Source of the DNA: Nitrospirota bacterium
GTDB taxonomy: Bacteria > Nitrospirota > 9FT-COMBO-42-15 > HDB-SIOI813
Length of the DNA: 45,102 nucleotides
Direction of reading: 5' to 3'
Assembly: GCA_020846775.1 (NCBI GenBank)
Contig: JADLDG010000089.1
Coordinates: 1-45,102, forward strand
Of the stretch, positions 7,997-17,757 are shown piece after piece. A model generated the notes under the pieces. It was not told where the DNA came from and searched no databases. It saw only the letters and a list, made by a program, of their open reading frames with translations. Made by a program: the position numbers and the translations under genes. Numbering within the stretch: the stretch's first letter is position 1; the number at the start of each line of letters is the position of its first letter.

Positions 7997-10735
7997 CTAA
8001 AAAGCATGCCCCAGCGTAAAATGTGGTGTACAGGTATCCTCTCCCTTTTCCCGGTCCAGCTTGCAACCTACATCAAGTCTTAGAGGACCAACCGGGGTAT
8101 TATAACGAATCCCTGCACCTGAGGTTGCCCTGATCTCAGACATATCAAACTCATCCACATTTCTCCAGACGTTGCCTCCATCAATAAAGACTACCATCCC
8201 GATACCTCTAAAGAGAGGAAACCTGAGCTCACCATTAAGTACAAGCATCATATTCCCTCCTGTTGGCGTCCACGATTTACCATCATATGTTATCGTCTTC
8301 CCTGGAATGCCAGCCTTGTCCTGATCATATCCGCGTATCGTACTTCGACCCCCGACAAAGTACCTTTCAAATATTGGCACTTCATTTGATTCACCAAAGT
8401 TCCATGCCACTCCGCCGCGGACTGATAATGCGGCAACAAGCTTACTTATTGGTGAGAAATAATGACTGTCCTGAACCGTTATCTTGGCAAACTGTGGTCT
8501 CGATCCAAGAATCTTGGCAGCCTCACGGAATGAAATACTAAATAGAGAGCCCTTAGACGGATTAAACGGATCATCCCGTCTGTCAATGATTACGGAGGGG
8601 TTGATTGTTGATATTTCAACCTTTCCAGTGTCTTCCGGTGTCAGAATGGCCTCCGACTGGACATCAGAGAGTTTCACATCCTCATACTGGTATATTAATG
8701 ACCCTGTTATACGATCACTGATTTTTTTATCTAATCCGACAGAGAAACCGAGTGTCCTTCTGTTAAAACTACTTTTATTTTCAGCCAAGTCAACTAAATT
8801 AAGCCTGCCGTCCATCTTATAACCAAGTACCCACGGTTCTTTATAGTTGATGCTATATTTTTGTTCTATTGAACTACCCTCTGCGCGTAACGATATCTGA
8901 CGGCCTGTCCCGAATAGATTTTTATACCCGCCCTCGATCATTCCCCTTATCCTTTCCACATCTCCATAACCTATTCCAAACTCTACCCGTCCGGGATAAC
9001 CCTCTTCTATACTGACAGATATTTTTTTCTTCTCTTCCTTTATATCAGGGTTCAGAATGTCAACCTTAGCATTCTTAAATATACCCAGATTCTGCAATTG
9101 TCTCTGACTTCGGAATATTTTCTCATAGCTGAACAGGTCATCCTCCTTAATAAGCAATTCCCGCCTGATCACCCTTTCCTTTGTAAACGAGTTGCCTGTC
9201 AAACTTATTTCCCCTATGTAAACAGGATTATTTTCACGTATTATATAATCAACTACAGCAGTAGTATTATCATCATTAAATGTGGTTTTTTGCTCTACGG
9301 ATACATATATATAACCCTTCCTGAGGTAAAACGACTGTATATTGTATATGTCATCTACTATCTGTGATTCGTTATACGGCTTTCCAACCCTTGACTTACT
9401 ACTGATAAGAATCTCCTCCCTGCTGAATGAATTATTGCCTTCAAGACGGATCTGTGATAACAGGGTCTGCGGACCTTCATCAACATTGATATCAACGCTG
9501 ACGGCTTGAGCTTCTTCTATATATAAGACCTCATGAGTTATCCTGACAGCAAGAAAGCCGTTGCTCCTGTAGAGACTCGCTATGCCCCTCAATCCCTCCT
9601 TCAGGACATCATCATTTAAAAATCCCCCTTCTTTAATATCAACATATTCCTTGAGTGTTTCGTCCTTAAAAAAAGAATTTCCAATAAAACTGATATTCTT
9701 TATAGTGATTGACTTACCTTCCTTAATGATAAAGACGATACGTATATTTCTGTCATCCGGTTTCTCAACTTTGTATGAGACTGACACAAAGTAATACCCT
9801 TTTTTCTGATAAAATTCTGTAATATGATCAGCAGATTCATCAATAACGGAGCTGTCATATGCCCTTTCTTTCCATATCAGAAGCTCCTTCGTAAGGGCAG
9901 CCGGGCTAACAGCATTTGCACCCTCAAATTTAATCTCTATATGAGGACCGGCATCTATTGGGAGATTAACAGAGACCTCCTCCCTGACCCTGTCATAAAT
10001 CAATTCCGGTGCATTGACAAGCGCTTTAATATAGCCTTTCTTATAATAATAGTTGGTAATAGCCTTTATACCCGAAAACATATCTCTTTCATTATAATAA
10101 TCGTTCCTGCCTGTTCTGAGAAGTGATCTTAGTTTTTCGTCATCAAAGACCTTATAGCCAGAAAACGTTATATCTGAAATCCGGGCCCTCCCTTTTTCCT
10201 CTATATTAATCTCTATGTCCGACTTCTTAGAGTCACCCTCGGGATTAGTGAGTATAACTAACGATACATTAAAAAATCCGGCCTCTTTATATAACTTGAT
10301 GATATTCTCTTTTGATACTGTAATCTTCTCATCCGATAACTCCCCTCCTTTATTAAGCGTAATAGCCGCCTTAATCTTCTTTGCTGAAAAATATTTATTA
10401 CCTTTTATTTTGATGTCAGCTATCTTCATCTTTTCAACAAAGTGGAACCTGAGACCAACTCCGTCTCCTTCCTGCACGGCCTCTGCACTAACATCTTTAA
10501 AGATTCCTTTCCTGTAATAATGGATGATACAATCTCTTACCTGAGGGAGCGAAAGCAACTCACCTGTCTTGATATTGCACTCCTCTTCTACATCTTTGCC
10601 TGTTATGCCGGTATCAGTAAACGTAGTTATAGATGATACCGGCCTGCCGGCAAATGTACTCAGACTATCCTGAGCATATGAGCATTGAGCAGTTAATAAA
10701 ATAGCAGCAAGAAATAATGAATATATGAAATACAT
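7997..10735 (-). CDS. BamA/TamA (Omp85) outer-membrane protein with seven POTRA domains
   Basis: 912 residues from the ATG at 10735, with signal peptide [20 protein letters not shown]. About 590 residues of periplasmic POTRA repeats follow; I count seven, with openings [76 protein letters not shown] and [13 protein letters not shown]. The C-terminal third is a beta-barrel with the lid-loop motif STIRGYD and a terminal phenylalanine (HFTLGHAF). BamA usually has five POTRAs and TamA three. It directly follows tamB: tamB ends in TGA and this ATG begins one base later. The pairing favours a TAM-like role in outer-membrane assembly, but a BamA role is possible since no other copy is visible. A TTG at 10750 is an alternative start. 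Confidence 0.93.
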   Translation of the reverse strand: MYFIYSLFLAAILLTAQCSYAQDSLSTFAGRPVSSITTFTDTGITGKDVEEECNIKTGELLSLPQVRDCIIHYYRKGIFKDVSAEAVQEGDGVGLRFHFVEKMKIADIKIKGNKYFSAKKIKAAITLNKGGELSDEKITVSKENIIKLYKEAGFFNVSLVILTNPEGDSKKSDIEINIEEKGRARISDITFSGYKVFDDEKLRSLLRTGRNDYYNERDMFSGIKAITNYYYKKGYIKALVNAPELIYDRVREEVSVNLPIDAGPHIEIKFEGANAVSPAALTKELLIWKERAYDSSVIDESADHITEFYQKKGYYFVSVSYKVEKPDDRNIRIVFIIKEGKSITIKNISFIGNSFFKDETLKEYVDIKEGGFLNDDVLKEGLRGIASLYRSNGFLAVRITHEVLYIEEAQAVSVDINVDEGPQTLLSQIRLEGNNSFSREEILISSKSRVGKPYNESQIVDDIYNIQSFYLRKGYIYVSVEQKTTFNDDNTTAVVDYIIRENNPVYIGEISLTGNSFTKERVIRRELLIKEDDLFSYEKIFRSQRQLQNLGIFKNAKVDILNPDIKEEKKKISVSIEEGYPGRVEFGIGYGDVERIRGMIEGGYKNLFGTGRQISLRAEGSSIEQKYSINYKEPWVLGYKMDGRLNLVDLAENKSSFNRRTLGFSVGLDKKISDRITGSLIYQYEDVKLSDVQSEAILTPEDTGKVEISTINPSVIIDRRDDPFNPSKGSLFSISFREAAKILGSRPQFAKITVQDSHYFSPISKLVAALSVRGGVAWNFGESNEVPIFERYFVGGRSTIRGYDQDKAGIPGKTITYDGKSWTPTGGNMMLVLNGELRFPLFRGIGMVVFIDGGNVWRNVDEFDMSEIRATSGAGIRYNTPVGPLRLDVGCKLDREKGEDTCTPHFTLGHAF

Positions 10736-10736
10736 A

Positions 10737-13700
10737 TCATTTGAACTCAAACCTGAACTTGATATCCCCGCTCACTCTTCCAAGCTCATCCCTCTCACCA
10801 ACAAGGAAAACATTCCTGCTGAGAAGGTACTCGAGCTTAATGAGCTCTTCTACAGTAGTAAGACCTGTGGTATATGTAACATAGAGCCTGTCATCCATTA
10901 ATCTCTTGCCGACAGTAAGCCTTGCGCCTGCTGATGACGTTGAATTCGAATAGTAAGGGTCTACCTGAAACCTGTCAACCTTTATAAAATCACTTAAAGT
11001 CTCTTCCAGTTTTTCCTGAATCGGCGCCGCAAGAAATGCTGTTGCCTCAAAAGCGCCCACTTCAGCCAGTGTATCGGATGCCTCTGAGGCCGTCTGACCT
11101 GTTGTCAGAAGTGCAAGAATATCAGTCTCGCTCAGAGAAGGGTCAGAACTGAGTGAAAGATCAACTCTGTCAGTTGTTCCGGAAAGCCTCATGTCTATCA
11201 AGTATCCTCTAACCTCTGTTGACGCGTGGAGATCAATTACAGGATTGATGCTATCCGGACTGACAAAGTCCAGGGAAGCAGAAATCACCTTAAAATCATT
11301 TCTGTTGAATATAAATGTCCCGTCAAGTGCCTCCATCCTCCCAAAAAGCAGCGGGTGATCTATGGTCCCCTTCAGGATGAGATCAACCTCATAGGGAAGT
11401 TTGGCAATGTTATTATTTATCCAGAGGTCCTTCTTTCCGGTAATATATATATTAATATCTGTGTTTCCTATAAAGGGCAGGGGTTGTTCGTTATTTGCCT
11501 TCTTTTTCCGGAGTTCAAAGATAAGCGATCGGATGCTTATGTTTCTTTCATAGGAAGCCTTTTCCAGGTTTATCTCACCCTTCAGTCCCTTTGACTCCGG
11601 TGTCCCCTGAAAAACAAGCGTTCCGTCAATCTTCGTTGTAAGTCCTTCCGGATACCTGAAAATGGCATCAGCTATCTCCAGGACGAACCCGAACTCTTTT
11701 ACAACGAAGTCCTCTGTAGTTACCTTGCCTGTGACATTGACAGTGCCGCCGCCAAGGCGGCCGCTCATTGATTCAAGCACAATTTCACGTCCATTAAAAA
11801 ATAGCGACAACTCTGCTCCTTCCAGTGTCTGCTTTAATGTATTGCTCCTGAGGGTACCATCCTTTATAACAAGTCCGCCCTGAATCGCGGGGTTCTTTAA
11901 GTCACCGCTCATCAAAAATGCAATGAACATCTTTCCCCTGCTGTATTTGATCTCAGGGGTAAAGAGTGATAGTAGTCTCAGATCAGCCTCGCCATTTGTG
12001 AAGACATTAGACTCTCCATGCAGAGAGATAGTGCCTATCATACCAAGTGATGTCCCTTCTCCCTTAAACCTGACGATATCAAGTGACAACCTGCCTTCCT
12101 GAATACTGAATTGTAAATCTCCATCGTTTTCTACGCTATATTCGCCATAATTAGCTGTAAATTCTGAAATCAGGGCCTTTGCATCTAATGTCTTCAAATC
12201 AGATAGAAGGCCTTTTAATGTAAACTCCCCTGTCACAGTAGCCGTAATATCGCGTGCCAGCGATGGTTTAAAAAGCAGGAGGAATGTATTCAGGCTGCTA
12301 TTCTTAATTTGTGCAAATATCTCAAACGGTGCATCCCTGTTCCACCCCACGGTACCCTTATAATCTATATCCATAAGTTTTCCGCTGAGCTTCAGTTCAT
12401 CCCCTGATTTTGACACCGTCAGCTGCGTTTGACCAGTGTCTGTTCCGTTAATCATAAGATGCGGGACATTAATCACAGCCTCCAAAACAGGAGCACTCAA
12501 CTTACCGCTTCCCTTTACACTAAATGTCCCTGCACCACTCACGGAAGAAAAGGTACTCTTTAGTATTTCCCAATTCTGCAGGTTAAACTGCTGAGAATCC
12601 AGTTCTGCATGAAAAGTCCCCTTTGACTCTCCGCTGTATTCTATCCAGCCGCTTCCAACTACAGACTCATCACTGCGCTCCACCTTTACTTTGTCAAAAA
12701 TTACCCTCTCCGTTGTGAGCGATACAGCCACATGACCGCTGTCGAACTTCTGTCCGTATACTGAAAAAGTTGAAACATTCATATCTGCACTTCCGGAGAA
12801 ATCATGTGCTTCTCCGGCAAATTTTATCCTGCCGCTTGCCTTCATATCTACCGGTATTTCTTTATAGAATATAGCGCTAATATCCTTAGGGATTCCCAGC
12901 GTTATGTCGCCCCCCAGGTCGAAATACGGGTCTTTAAAACCTGGTGACCGGAACTTGATAGTGCCGGTCACGCTGTAAACAGCATCCATCTTTCTGAAGA
13001 CCACCGGCTTCAGTGTCAGATTGCCTCCTGATAAAGAAATATCTGCTGTAATTGAATCAAAGGCTACCCCGTTTACGATACCTTCAGGCATAGTAATAAT
13101 GCCACTCACCACAGGTTTCTCCATGTTTCCTGAAACATCACCGCTTAGAGATGCAGGTCCGTGCAGGGGAAAGTAGGGTATATGGAGATAACTTGCTATG
13201 TCTCTTAATCCTCCTGTAAAGCCGGCACTCAGGTTAAGCCCTTTGTTTAACTGCCCTGAAACAGAGAGATCCTGACTTTCATCTTTATATGTAAGCCACC
13301 CTCTGGCTTCAATCTCATCCATGTCATGTCCACTGCCATTGACCGATATCTCTGCATTCACCGTGCCCTTCTCATCTATAGACGCAGTAACACCTGGCAG
13401 ATAGCGGGACAAAGGCGCATATGGTTCTACAGCCTTTCCTTTTATATTTACCGTATACGATGGTGTTCCATCTGATTGCCTGATACTTATGTTTCCATCT
13501 ATATCACCTCCAAGGACATGACCTTTAAGACCTGAAAGTGATAAAAGATCATCTTCCCATAATAGCCTTCCCCTGACCTTACCATATTTAACACCATCGT
13601 ATGCAACCTCCTCCGCGTCAACAGTCCCTTCTACTGCAGGCTGCGGCAGCATTCCTCTAATGCCTCCCTTAAATGTTACTTTGCCGATTAAGTCTTTTTT

Positions 13701-14489
13701 GCCTGGGATGTCAGAGGCTATATCTTTCAGTAATATGGACATGTTCCCCGTAAGTTCCACATAGTCATCCCCCCTGATATATCCTTCGCCGTAAACATTT
13801 GATCCGCCTGCCGAAGAGATGTTAATCTTCCTGATTTTAACCCTTTCTAATTTCTTCTCTTTTGCCACAAAGACAAGGACCCCCTTAACATTGAGTTTTT
13901 TTTTGGATATATATGGGTCCCTATAATCACCTGTAGCTGAGAGGTCCGTAGTGACTTCCTTCCTGACCAGGTCAGGATATACGAATCCCTCAGAGTTCGT
14001 CAGTAAGACATCTCTCTCTTTTAGCTGATCATCAATCCTTATACGTCCCTTTACCACCTGGATTTTTTCAATCTTCACGACCCATCCGGTCTTTGGTGTG
14101 TCAGGAAAGAGGCCTGCAATGTTCATACTGCCGTCAGGATATCTTCTTATGGTAAGGGACGGCTCAACCAACCTGATATTTCCGATGTGTACTCTTTTAC
14201 TTAGTAAATTGGCAAGACTGAGATAGACCCTGGTCTCTTTAGCTGTCAGCAGAACCTTGCCATCGTCTTTCTCTGTCATATATGTATTATTAAGGTTCCA
14301 GTAAAAGGGGAACAGGTTTATCTGACTGTCAGAAAATGTAATTCTCCGACCTATGGAATCTTCAACTATATGTAAGACCTTTTGTTCAATTATACGCGTG
14401 AGGTATTCACGTTCCAGATAAATTGACGCAGAAATTATGAGGAGGGAGAAAACAATAATGGAGAAAACAATCACATACTTACTTTTCAA
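10737..14489 (-). CDS. tamB: TamB-like translocation and assembly module protein (DUF490)
   Basis: 1250 residues: one N-terminal transmembrane anchor (YVIVFSIIVFSLLIISASIY), then a long series of beta-strand repeats typical of AsmA/TamB-type bridging proteins, with internal GxIxxxDGT-type strands, and the C-terminal DUF490 domain with SLSSDPSLSETDILALLTTG and the closing strand VSGDIKFRFEFK. TamB spans the periplasm as a hydrophobic groove and moves lipids or assists outer-membrane protein assembly with the partner barrel. The start is TTG with AGGAGA upstream. The partner barrel gene follows after one base, as in tamA-tamB operons but in reverse order (tamB first). Confidence 0.93.
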   Translation of the reverse strand: MKSKYVIVFSIIVFSLLIISASIYLEREYLTRIIEQKVLHIVEDSIGRRITFSDSQINLFPFYWNLNNTYMTEKDDGKVLLTAKETRVYLSLANLLSKRVHIGNIRLVEPSLTIRRYPDGSMNIAGLFPDTPKTGWVVKIEKIQVVKGRIRIDDQLKERDVLLTNSEGFVYPDLVRKEVTTDLSATGDYRDPYISKKKLNVKGVLVFVAKEKKLERVKIRKINISSAGGSNVYGEGYIRGDDYVELTGNMSILLKDIASDIPGKKDLIGKVTFKGGIRGMLPQPAVEGTVDAEEVAYDGVKYGKVRGRLLWEDDLLSLSGLKGHVLGGDIDGNISIRQSDGTPSYTVNIKGKAVEPYAPLSRYLPGVTASIDEKGTVNAEISVNGSGHDMDEIEARGWLTYKDESQDLSVSGQLNKGLNLSAGFTGGLRDIASYLHIPYFPLHGPASLSGDVSGNMEKPVVSGIITMPEGIVNGVAFDSITADISLSGGNLTLKPVVFRKMDAVYSVTGTIKFRSPGFKDPYFDLGGDITLGIPKDISAIFYKEIPVDMKASGRIKFAGEAHDFSGSADMNVSTFSVYGQKFDSGHVAVSLTTERVIFDKVKVERSDESVVGSGWIEYSGESKGTFHAELDSQQFNLQNWEILKSTFSSVSGAGTFSVKGSGKLSAPVLEAVINVPHLMINGTDTGQTQLTVSKSGDELKLSGKLMDIDYKGTVGWNRDAPFEIFAQIKNSSLNTFLLLFKPSLARDITATVTGEFTLKGLLSDLKTLDAKALISEFTANYGEYSVENDGDLQFSIQEGRLSLDIVRFKGEGTSLGMIGTISLHGESNVFTNGEADLRLLSLFTPEIKYSRGKMFIAFLMSGDLKNPAIQGGLVIKDGTLRSNTLKQTLEGAELSLFFNGREIVLESMSGRLGGGTVNVTGKVTTEDFVVKEFGFVLEIADAIFRYPEGLTTKIDGTLVFQGTPESKGLKGEINLEKASYERNISIRSLIFELRKKKANNEQPLPFIGNTDINIYITGKKDLWINNNIAKLPYEVDLILKGTIDHPLLFGRMEALDGTFIFNRNDFKVISASLDFVSPDSINPVIDLHASTEVRGYLIDMRLSGTTDRVDLSLSSDPSLSETDILALLTTGQTASEASDTLAEVGAFEATAFLAAPIQEKLEETLSDFIKVDRFQVDPYYSNSTSSAGARLTVGKRLMDDRLYVTYTTGLTTVEELIKLEYLLSRNVFLVGERDELGRVSGDIKFRFEFK

Positions 14490-14540
14490 CCGCTCTCCTA
14501 TATCAGTAACTCTGTTTCTATATCATCCTTCTTAGGGAAC

Positions 14541-14586
14541 AAGCAGGATGCTGAAACAAGTTCAGCATGACAGGTGTGCTTTTTTA
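14541..14586. repeat. Dispersed palindromic repeat between tamB and the DUF1844 gene
   Basis: ATGCTGAA (14548-14555) and TTCAGCAT (14561-14568) pair perfectly around the loop ACAAG, followed by GACAGG. Similar GATGACAGGG/TTCAGGAT strings occur at 15209, 20157 and 44731, so this looks like one copy of a small interspersed repeat. The outer arms AAGCA and TGCTT could extend the stem, and a run of six T follows on the plus strand. Confidence 0.6.
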
Positions 14587-14599
14587 TGAGTTTTCAGCT

Positions 14600-14998
14600 T
14601 CAAGCACTTTTCTTGGAAACTAATTCAACATACCTCATCCGCAAGGCATACAAGAGGTTCTTAATTAACTGACCTTCTTCCTGAGTAAGGTTACCCTTTG
14701 TCTTTTCTTCAAGCATTGAGATAATATCAATAGTCTCTTTAGCCAATTGAAGTGATACCTTCTTTATGCCGCTGACAGGATCCGGTTCTTCGCCAAGATG
14801 TATAAAAGCTGACCTGCCAAGGGAGAATGTAAATGCTGCAAAATTAATTTCAGTTGGAATCGAGTAAGACTGCTCTTCAGCGCCAGCCTCTTCCCGCTTC
14901 TCATGTCCGGGTTCCTGATCTTTCGGAACATCGGCAGCATCCCCATCCTCTTTAAATCGCCTCTTATCCCTTATCGTAAACTGATCATCATCCTGCAT
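14600..14998 (-). CDS. DUF1844 family protein
   Basis: 132 residues from the ATG at 14998 with TTAGGAGGTG just upstream, a very good ribosome binding site; the longer open frame upstream is not needed. The N-terminal half is charged and low-complexity (KDQEPGHEKREEAGAEEQS). The C-terminal half is the DUF1844 core: PTEINFAAFTFSLGRSAFIH, LGEEPDPVSGIKKVSLQLAK, TIDIISMLEEKTKGNL and the closing LLYALRMRYVEL. The family is small and cytosolic, of unknown function, common in deltaproteobacteria-like genomes. The gene lies about 110 bases upstream of tamB on the same strand, with a repeat between them. Confidence 0.85.
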   Translation of the reverse strand: MQDDDQFTIRDKRRFKEDGDAADVPKDQEPGHEKREEAGAEEQSYSIPTEINFAAFTFSLGRSAFIHLGEEPDPVSGIKKVSLQLAKETIDIISMLEEKTKGNLTQEEGQLIKNLLYALRMRYVELVSKKSA

Positions 14999-15188
14999 TT
15001 TCTCACCTCCTAACTTATTAACTTTTATCATAAAAAGCAGTGTAAAAGCAATAACATAAATGCACATGATTACGGTCATCCTCGTTTCATTGTGCATATA
15101 GCAATGTGCAGGCATGGGTTCACAACTCTGTGTTTTACTTTGCTTATAAGCAGTTAGAGATTGGCATATTTCATGAAATGTAACCCAG

Positions 15189-15254
15189 TTGTTTCAGATC
15201 CTTAAATACATTCAGGATGACCGCGGTGTGAGTGACAGGGGGCTTTATCTTCGT
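15189..15254. repeat. Repeat-like sequence upstream of comF
   Basis: The segment reads TTTCAGATCCTTAAATACATT, then TCAGGATGACCGCGGTGTG, then AGTGACAGGGGGCTTTATC. It resembles the segment at 20139-20190 inside the lytic transglycosylase gene (CAGTATCTCAAATTATTCAGG, then ATGACAGGGGGATTTCATTT). It extends the comF reading frame upstream, but the encoded peptide is not ComF-like. I treat it as a copy of the interspersed repeat also seen at 14541. Confidence 0.45.
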
Positions 15255-16088
15255 ATGAAACTGCTGTCTCATGCAATAAACTTGATTTTTCCCTCAGCGT
15301 GTAAAAACTGCAATAGAATGGTCTCTGCAGATGCAGTTACACCCTATTTCTGTAAGGAGTGCTGGCAGGGTATCGAGTGGTTAGACTTTCCATCCTGTCC
15401 GAGGTGCGGAGTGCCATATGTTAATAATTATTTTGATACCGGCAAGAAATCCTGGCCCGGACAATCTGCTGCAGGTCACATTTGCGGAGACTGTCGTGAG
15501 AAACCTCCATATTTTGACATGTCCGTATCGGCTGGCCGTTATACAGGTGCATTGTCTGAGGCCATAAAGCTCTTTAAATATAAAAAAAAGATACAACTTG
15601 GGAAAAAGCTGGCTGAGCAGGCGCTGACATCTTCTTTAATTGAAAGAACAGTTCGAGAAGTTCATTTCCCTCGAACTACTGATAAAGTGTGCGGCTTCCC
15701 TGCCTATCGGGCTGAATCAGCTGTTTCAGCGAAAACAGTGATTGTACCCGTTCCTCTTCATGTTAAACGGCTCAGGGAACGTGAGTTTAACCAGTCAGCC
15801 ATCATAGGTTCAGTATTTGGGAGGATCCTCGGCATTCCAATTGCAGCAAACGCTCTCGTACGCCATCGCCACACAAGACCACAGGTTGAACTGGACGGCA
15901 AGGATAGAAAAGAAAACGTATCAGGGGCTTTTAGTGTTGATGACAGAAAGATTATAGAGTGTAAAGAGATAATCCTCGTGGATGACGTCTACACATCAGG
16001 GTCAACAATCAATGAGTGCTCAAGGGTTTTGAAGGAAAACGGAGCTGACAGGGTATATGTAATTACTATTGCGCGGATGGTGGAATGA
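15255..16088 (+). CDS. ComF family amidophosphoribosyltransferase-like protein
   Basis: 277 residues. The N-terminal zinc-ribbon cysteines are in ACKNCNRM, FCKECWQG, SCPRCGVPY and CGDCREKPPYFD. The C-terminal phosphoribosyltransferase half has VIVPVPLHVKRLREREFNQS and the PRPP-binding loop EIILVDDVYTSGSTINEC. ComF proteins support DNA uptake in competent bacteria, but many homologues sit in non-competent species with unknown roles. About 30 extra residues (around 133-160, including CGFPAYRAESAVSAKT) precede the IVPVPLH strand; they look inserted and share DNA similarity with the repeat in the transglycosylase gene. The start is the ATG at 15255 (weak GGGGG upstream); an in-frame TTG at 15189 is rejected because it lies in repeat-like sequence. 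Confidence 0.88.
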   Translation: MKLLSHAINLIFPSACKNCNRMVSADAVTPYFCKECWQGIEWLDFPSCPRCGVPYVNNYFDTGKKSWPGQSAAGHICGDCREKPPYFDMSVSAGRYTGALSEAIKLFKYKKKIQLGKKLAEQALTSSLIERTVREVHFPRTTDKVCGFPAYRAESAVSAKTVIVPVPLHVKRLREREFNQSAIIGSVFGRILGIPIAANALVRHRHTRPQVELDGKDRKENVSGAFSVDDRKIIECKEIILVDDVYTSGSTINECSRVLKENGADRVYVITIARMVE

Positions 16089-17130
16089 TCTCCTCCCTCA
16101 ATTGACCGCATGCGGCAAGGATATCTCGGCCGCGTGACTTTCTAATAAATACTGAGTAATTGTTATTGACAAGTATCTCCTGAAACCTGTAAACAGACTG
16201 CTCAGACGGCCTCTTATAAGGGGATCCTGGAAACTCGTTAAAAGGTATCAGGTTAATCTTGCATTGTAATCCCTTGAGCAGCTTGGAAACACGCCTTGCG
16301 TCTTCCGGGCTGTCATTAATCCCTTCAAGGAGGACATATTCAAAGCTCAGCATCCTGCCCTTGCGAAGGGGATAGTTCCTGCACGCATCGAGCAGATTTT
16401 TCAATGGGTATTTTTTATTTATCGGCATTATCGAGCTCCTCTGTTCATCTGTTGATGCATTCAGAGATATTGCAAGGTTGATGTTCAGACTGCATCCCCC
16501 CAGTTTCCTGATTCCCGGTACAAGCCCGGAGGTCGAGAGCGTAATCCTGCGGGCTCCGATAGCAGGCCCCATAGGGTGCTTAAGGATTTCAATTGCTTTA
16601 GTCACATTATTATAATTCGACAGGGGTTCACCCATACCCATTATCACAATATTCGTGATTCCCATTCTCTCCGGCAGACCCTTCTGAACCAGGAGAACCT
16701 GGCTTACTATCTCTGAGCTTTTCATATTTCTCACGAGCCCGCCTTTACCTGTGAGGCAGAATGTGCAACCCATCCCGCATCCAACCTGCGTTGATATGCA
16801 GAGTGTTAAACGGTCTTCCTCCGGTATCAGAACACTTTCTACACTGTGACCATCCTCAAGCTTAAACAGGAATTTTTCTGTACCATCAGAAGATACCTGC
16901 CTCCTGATTTCAAGCAATTTGCTTATGTATGCCTTCCCGGATAGGAGCTCACGGCTCTCTTTTGAGAGGTCCGTCATCATTTCAGGTGACTCCACACTCT
17001 TACCGTAAACCCAGTGAAATATTTGACGCCCTCTGTACCTTTGCAGCCCTGAAGAAAGCGAAAACTCCTCCAGTTCTGTTAAACTTAGATTTTTCAGGTC
17101 TGTTTTTTTCACAAGAATATTCCCGCTCAC
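16066..17130 (-). CDS. rlmN: Dual-specificity 23S rRNA A2503 / tRNA methyltransferase RlmN
   Basis: 354 residues, a radical-SAM enzyme that methylates C2 of A2503 in 23S rRNA (and A37 of some tRNAs in E. coli). The 4Fe-4S motif is CGMGCTFC (Cys118, Cys122, Cys125), followed by GKGGLVRNMKSSEIVSQVL; NIVIMGMGEPLSNYNNVTKA is the family's MGMGEP stretch; the C-terminal methyl-carrying cysteine is Cys341 in DILAACGQL. The start is GTG at 17130; a GTG six codons later is equally possible and would give the more usual N-terminus. Its 3' end overlaps the convergent comF gene by 23 bases. Confidence 0.95.
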   Translation of the reverse strand: MSGNILVKKTDLKNLSLTELEEFSLSSGLQRYRGRQIFHWVYGKSVESPEMMTDLSKESRELLSGKAYISKLLEIRRQVSSDGTEKFLFKLEDGHSVESVLIPEEDRLTLCISTQVGCGMGCTFCLTGKGGLVRNMKSSEIVSQVLLVQKGLPERMGITNIVIMGMGEPLSNYNNVTKAIEILKHPMGPAIGARRITLSTSGLVPGIRKLGGCSLNINLAISLNASTDEQRSSIMPINKKYPLKNLLDACRNYPLRKGRMLSFEYVLLEGINDSPEDARRVSKLLKGLQCKINLIPFNEFPGSPYKRPSEQSVYRFQEILVNNNYSVFIRKSRGRDILAACGQLREEIIPPSAQ

Positions 17131-17135
17131 CCCTC

Positions 17136-17206
17136 CATCCCCTCCCCCTGTAAAGATGGGAATCCGATACCCCCTCTGAAAAACGGAAGGGAAAGGGGAT
17201 ATTCAA
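17136..17206. repeat. C-rich / G-rich dispersed repeat upstream of rlmN
   Basis: The sequence CCCTCCATCCCCTCCCCCTG is followed after about 40 bases by GGAAGGGAAAGGGGAT, which can pair with the first part imperfectly. The same C-rich/G-rich pattern appears at 33366-33412, inside the transglycosylase gene near 18675, and as a near-perfect hairpin at 44752. It also provides the Shine-Dalgarno-like G-run before rlmN. The rest of the 17131-17417 gap shows no gene. Confidence 0.4.
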
Positions 17207-17417
17207 TCATTTTACATCACTACCTTACTATCAGTCACGCAGAGATTGACAGAATAATATCCTACTGCTATTTTAATTATGATATACTACCTGGAAATAC
17301 TCATCAAAGAAAATTCACAATACAATATCCGGTACAGAATCGAAAGACTGCGATTGCTTGCCTGCAAAATGATTGACATGAGCCATCACAGAAAAACAAA
17401 TAACCGAGGGAGATAGT

Positions 17418-17741
17418 ATGAATTACAGAAAATTAATCTTCGCAATAGTCGTTAATGCAGTATTTACAGGGATACTGTTACTGGGTTCTTCTTCTCATGC
17501 CGCTGATTTGAAGTCCGGGGAAGTTGTCTTTAAGAAAAAATGTGTAATGTGTCACGGAGAGCAGGGTCAGGGTGGGGTTGCGATCAAAATAAATGATCCT
17601 AAGGTCCTCAGCAAGACGGATCAAGAGATCAGAAAGACTTTAACAGAAGGGGTTAAAGGTATGCCAGGCTACCAGAAACTCCTTAAGCCTGAAGAGATAG
17701 ACTCTCTCATGGCATTCATACGTTCATGGGGAGTTAAATAG
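17418..17741 (+). CDS. Small monoheme cytochrome c (class I)
   Basis: 107 residues with a signal peptide (LIFAIVVNAVFTGILLLGSS, cleavage near SSHAAD). One heme site, CVMCH (Cys42-His46), lies near the mature N-terminus; the distal ligand is probably Met82 in EGVKGMPGYQKL; the C-terminal helix is EEIDSLMAFIRSWG. This is the plan of a soluble periplasmic class I cytochrome c, an electron shuttle. GAGGGAGA precedes the ATG. It is followed after 16 bases by a pentaheme cytochrome gene, so the two are likely co-transcribed and may exchange electrons. Confidence 0.92.
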   Translation: MNYRKLIFAIVVNAVFTGILLLGSSSHAADLKSGEVVFKKKCVMCHGEQGQGGVAIKINDPKVLSKTDQEIRKTLTEGVKGMPGYQKLLKPEEIDSLMAFIRSWGVK

Positions 17742-17757
17742 AAAGAGCGGAGAAAAC

